From contig QIIJ01000176.1 in the NCBI GenBank assembly GCA_003232595.1, positions 1 through 6,943 on the forward strand: a DNA stretch of 6,943 nucleotides. Direction: 5' to 3'. This stretch comes from Aurantimonadaceae bacterium (GTDB lineage: Bacteria; Pseudomonadota; Alphaproteobacteria; Rhizobiales; Rhizobiaceae). Below are positions 6,712-6,943 of this stretch, in pieces. Position 1 is the stretch's first letter, and each line of letters begins with the position of its first letter. The translations under genes were made by a program, and so were the position numbers. The notes below the pieces were generated by a model. It made no database searches. It was not told the DNA's origin and saw only the letters and a list, made by a program, of their open reading frames with translations.

Positions 6712-6726
6712 GTGATTTGATAGCAA
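6699..6726 (-). promoter_or_regulatory. Candidate sigma70-type promoter of the uxuA operon
   Basis: On the minus strand a -35-like TTGCTA (6726-6721) and a -10-like TATACA (6704-6699) are separated by 16 nt. Transcription would start near 6692, leaving an untranslated leader of about 90 nt before uxuA. The -10 element lies inside the operator-like palindrome, which suits repression by the GntR protein. It was called by eye from consensus resemblance. Confidence 0.5.
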
Positions 6727-6745
6727 GGCTCTCTTTGTGAGAGCC
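6727..6745. other. Perfect 7-bp inverted repeat upstream of the operon promoter
   Basis: GGCTCTC and GAGAGCC face each other across a 5-nt TTTGT loop. On the minus strand the hairpin is followed by TTGCTATC, too poor in T for a confident intrinsic terminator; on the plus strand no T-run follows either. It directly abuts the candidate -35 box. It may be a weak terminator for a gene to the right of the window or a protein-binding site. Confidence 0.45.
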
Positions 6746-6943
6746 GGCGACTGAAACAAAACCTGAGGAGTGCGGCAGGAATACAAACACCGTGGTACTT
6801 TTCAATAAATTCAAGATGAAGCGTGTGAACGGACTATGTTTTTGAACCAAATCCAGAATGCCAATACGTGCAGCTGTCTGTTCACAAAAGACGGTTGAAA
6901 CGAAAGTTAACACGTGTCACTGAAGAGCGTGATACCGGTGGCG

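Larger units (their letters stand above)
6602..6943. other. Non-coding region upstream of uxuA
   Basis: This 342-nt stretch holds the promoter, operator and hairpin listed separately in its left half. The right half (about 6750-6943) contains no gene I can recognise on either strand. An open frame of 86 codons on the minus strand (6913-6653) runs through the hairpin, promoter and operator, matches no family I know, and has no good ribosome-binding site. The last 37 nt could hold the end of a gene entering from the right: on the minus strand one frame reads ATGITLFSDTC and then stops at 6907-6909. Eleven residues are too few to call. Confidence 0.5.

Noticed and set aside
6653..6913. Minus-strand open frame of 86 codons upstream of uxuA
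   Set aside because: It runs through the candidate hairpin, promoter and operator, resembles no family I recognise, and has no clear ribosome-binding site.
6906..6917. Palindromes GTTAAC and ACACGTGT near the right edge
   Set aside because: They are short, isolated and without nearby gene context, so chance is enough.

Overview
The window looks like a chromosomal piece of a Gram-negative alphaproteobacterium. G+C is close to half by eye. The isomerase and kinase sequences resemble rhizobial or marine alphaproteobacterial homologues as I remember them, and uptake is by a TRAP transporter. The lineage is an inference and no species can be named.

Every gene I can support lies on the minus strand and reads as one hexuronate (glucuronate) catabolic operon, so the biological order runs from right to left. 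Positions 6602-6943 are an upstream control region. It holds a 7-bp hairpin, a candidate sigma70-type promoter, and an operator-like site matching the left half of the E. coli UxuR/ExuR consensus as I recall it. Then follow uxuA (mannonate dehydratase), a GntR/FCD-family repressor gene, a PfkB-type 2-keto-3-deoxygluconate kinase gene with a large internal deletion, uxaC (glucuronate isomerase), and the TRAP genes dctP (binding protein), dctQ (small membrane subunit) and dctM (large membrane subunit, broken). The first 30 codons of a uxuB-like fructuronate reductase gene start directly after the dctM stop and run off the left edge.

The genes are tightly packed. uxuA/gntR overlap by 8 nt, gntR/kinase by 4 nt, kinase/uxaC by 14 nt and dctQ/dctM by 4 nt, while dctM and uxuB abut. 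The pathway this implies is periplasmic capture of a hexuronate by DctP, uptake by DctQM, glucuronate to fructuronate (UxaC), fructuronate to mannonate (UxuB), mannonate to 2-keto-3-deoxygluconate (UxuA), then phosphorylation by the kinase to feed Entner-Doudoroff cleavage.

Two steps appear damaged. The kinase gene keeps its first ~20 codons and its C-terminal ~110 codons but lacks the middle. dctM has a frameshift plus a short loss of sequence near 567. The rest of the operon looks intact. This is either a decaying or strain-variable operon, or an error in the underlying sequence or assembly. I see no RNA gene, mobile element, CRISPR array or convincing novel system. The most interesting points are the paired lesions, the control region and a hairpin between dctP and dctQ.
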